64,000 nt of DNA from Pseudoalteromonas shioyasakiensis (GTDB taxonomy: Bacteria; Pseudomonadota; Gammaproteobacteria; Enterobacterales; Alteromonadaceae): assembly GCF_024518675.1 (NCBI RefSeq), contig NZ_JANIGL010000001.1:1178001-1242000 (forward strand), written 5' to 3'. Position numbers and translations under genes: made by a program. The notes below the pieces were generated by a model. The model saw only the letters and a list, made by a program, of their open reading frames with translations. It did no database searches and had not been told where the DNA came from. How positions within the stretch are numbered: position 1 is the first letter of the stretch; every line of letters starts with the position of its first letter. Below are positions 63,980 to 64,000 of the stretch, in pieces.

Positions 63980-64000
63980 GCGACACTCTAACTATAGCCA

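Overview
The window is a 64 kb piece of a low-GC marine gammaproteobacterium, most likely Pseudoalteromonas or a close Alteromonadales relative. This is inferred from gene order, base composition, two TonB-dependent receptors, and a secreted subtilase with PKD and chitin-binding-type modules; no rRNA is present to confirm it. Most of the window is chromosomal core in blocks that match the E. coli gene order.

Layout. 1-8162: pyrG (cut by the window edge), mazG, relA and rlmD on the minus strand, with barA divergent. 8176-9740: a secreted phosphoesterase-like protein and a YcxB-like membrane protein. 9775-15848: csrA, lysC, alaS, recX, a BPSS1780-type membrane protein and ribA, all minus. 16086-20724: a TPR-TonB protein, a small tyrosine phosphatase with a TPR partner, small conserved proteins and a NhaP2-type antiporter. 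21107-23898: a PQQ-type sugar dehydrogenase lipoprotein, a 7-bp tandem repeat and a NhaC antiporter.

24021-43381 is the most interesting part. It looks like a dedicated peptidoglycan-fragment (muropeptide) scavenging locus. It holds a lipoprotein fusing an AmiD-type zinc amidase, a central domain and a serine beta-lactamase-fold domain; a MurR/RpiR-type regulator; an Oar-like TonB receptor; the operon SSS symporter - BadF-type sugar kinase - murQ - namZ; the operon SxxK lipoprotein - NlpC/P60 endopeptidase - L-Ala-D/L-Glu epimerase - YkuD-domain lipoprotein; and a second TonB receptor. A GGAATA-centred motif, once as a perfect 21-bp palindrome, lies in all four control regions and may be the regulator's operator. 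No PTS MurNAc transporter is seen, so uptake and phosphorylation probably use the symporter plus kinase. A decayed gene (31291-31792) interrupts the locus.

43382-44315 is a tRNA array: four identical tRNA-Arg(ACG), one decayed tRNA-Arg, copied terminators and tRNA-Ser(GCT). 44923-51860 is the conserved block lysS - prfB (with programmed +1 frameshift) - recJ - dsbC - xerD, with fldB divergent. 51960-57281: an unknown protein, trmN6/srmB divergent, the PKD/CBM subtilase and a BON lipoprotein. 57354-61616 is ubiI - ubiH - pepP - ygfB. Divergent from it at about 61808-61996 is 6S RNA (ssrS), followed by an EamA transporter with a divergent LysR regulator.
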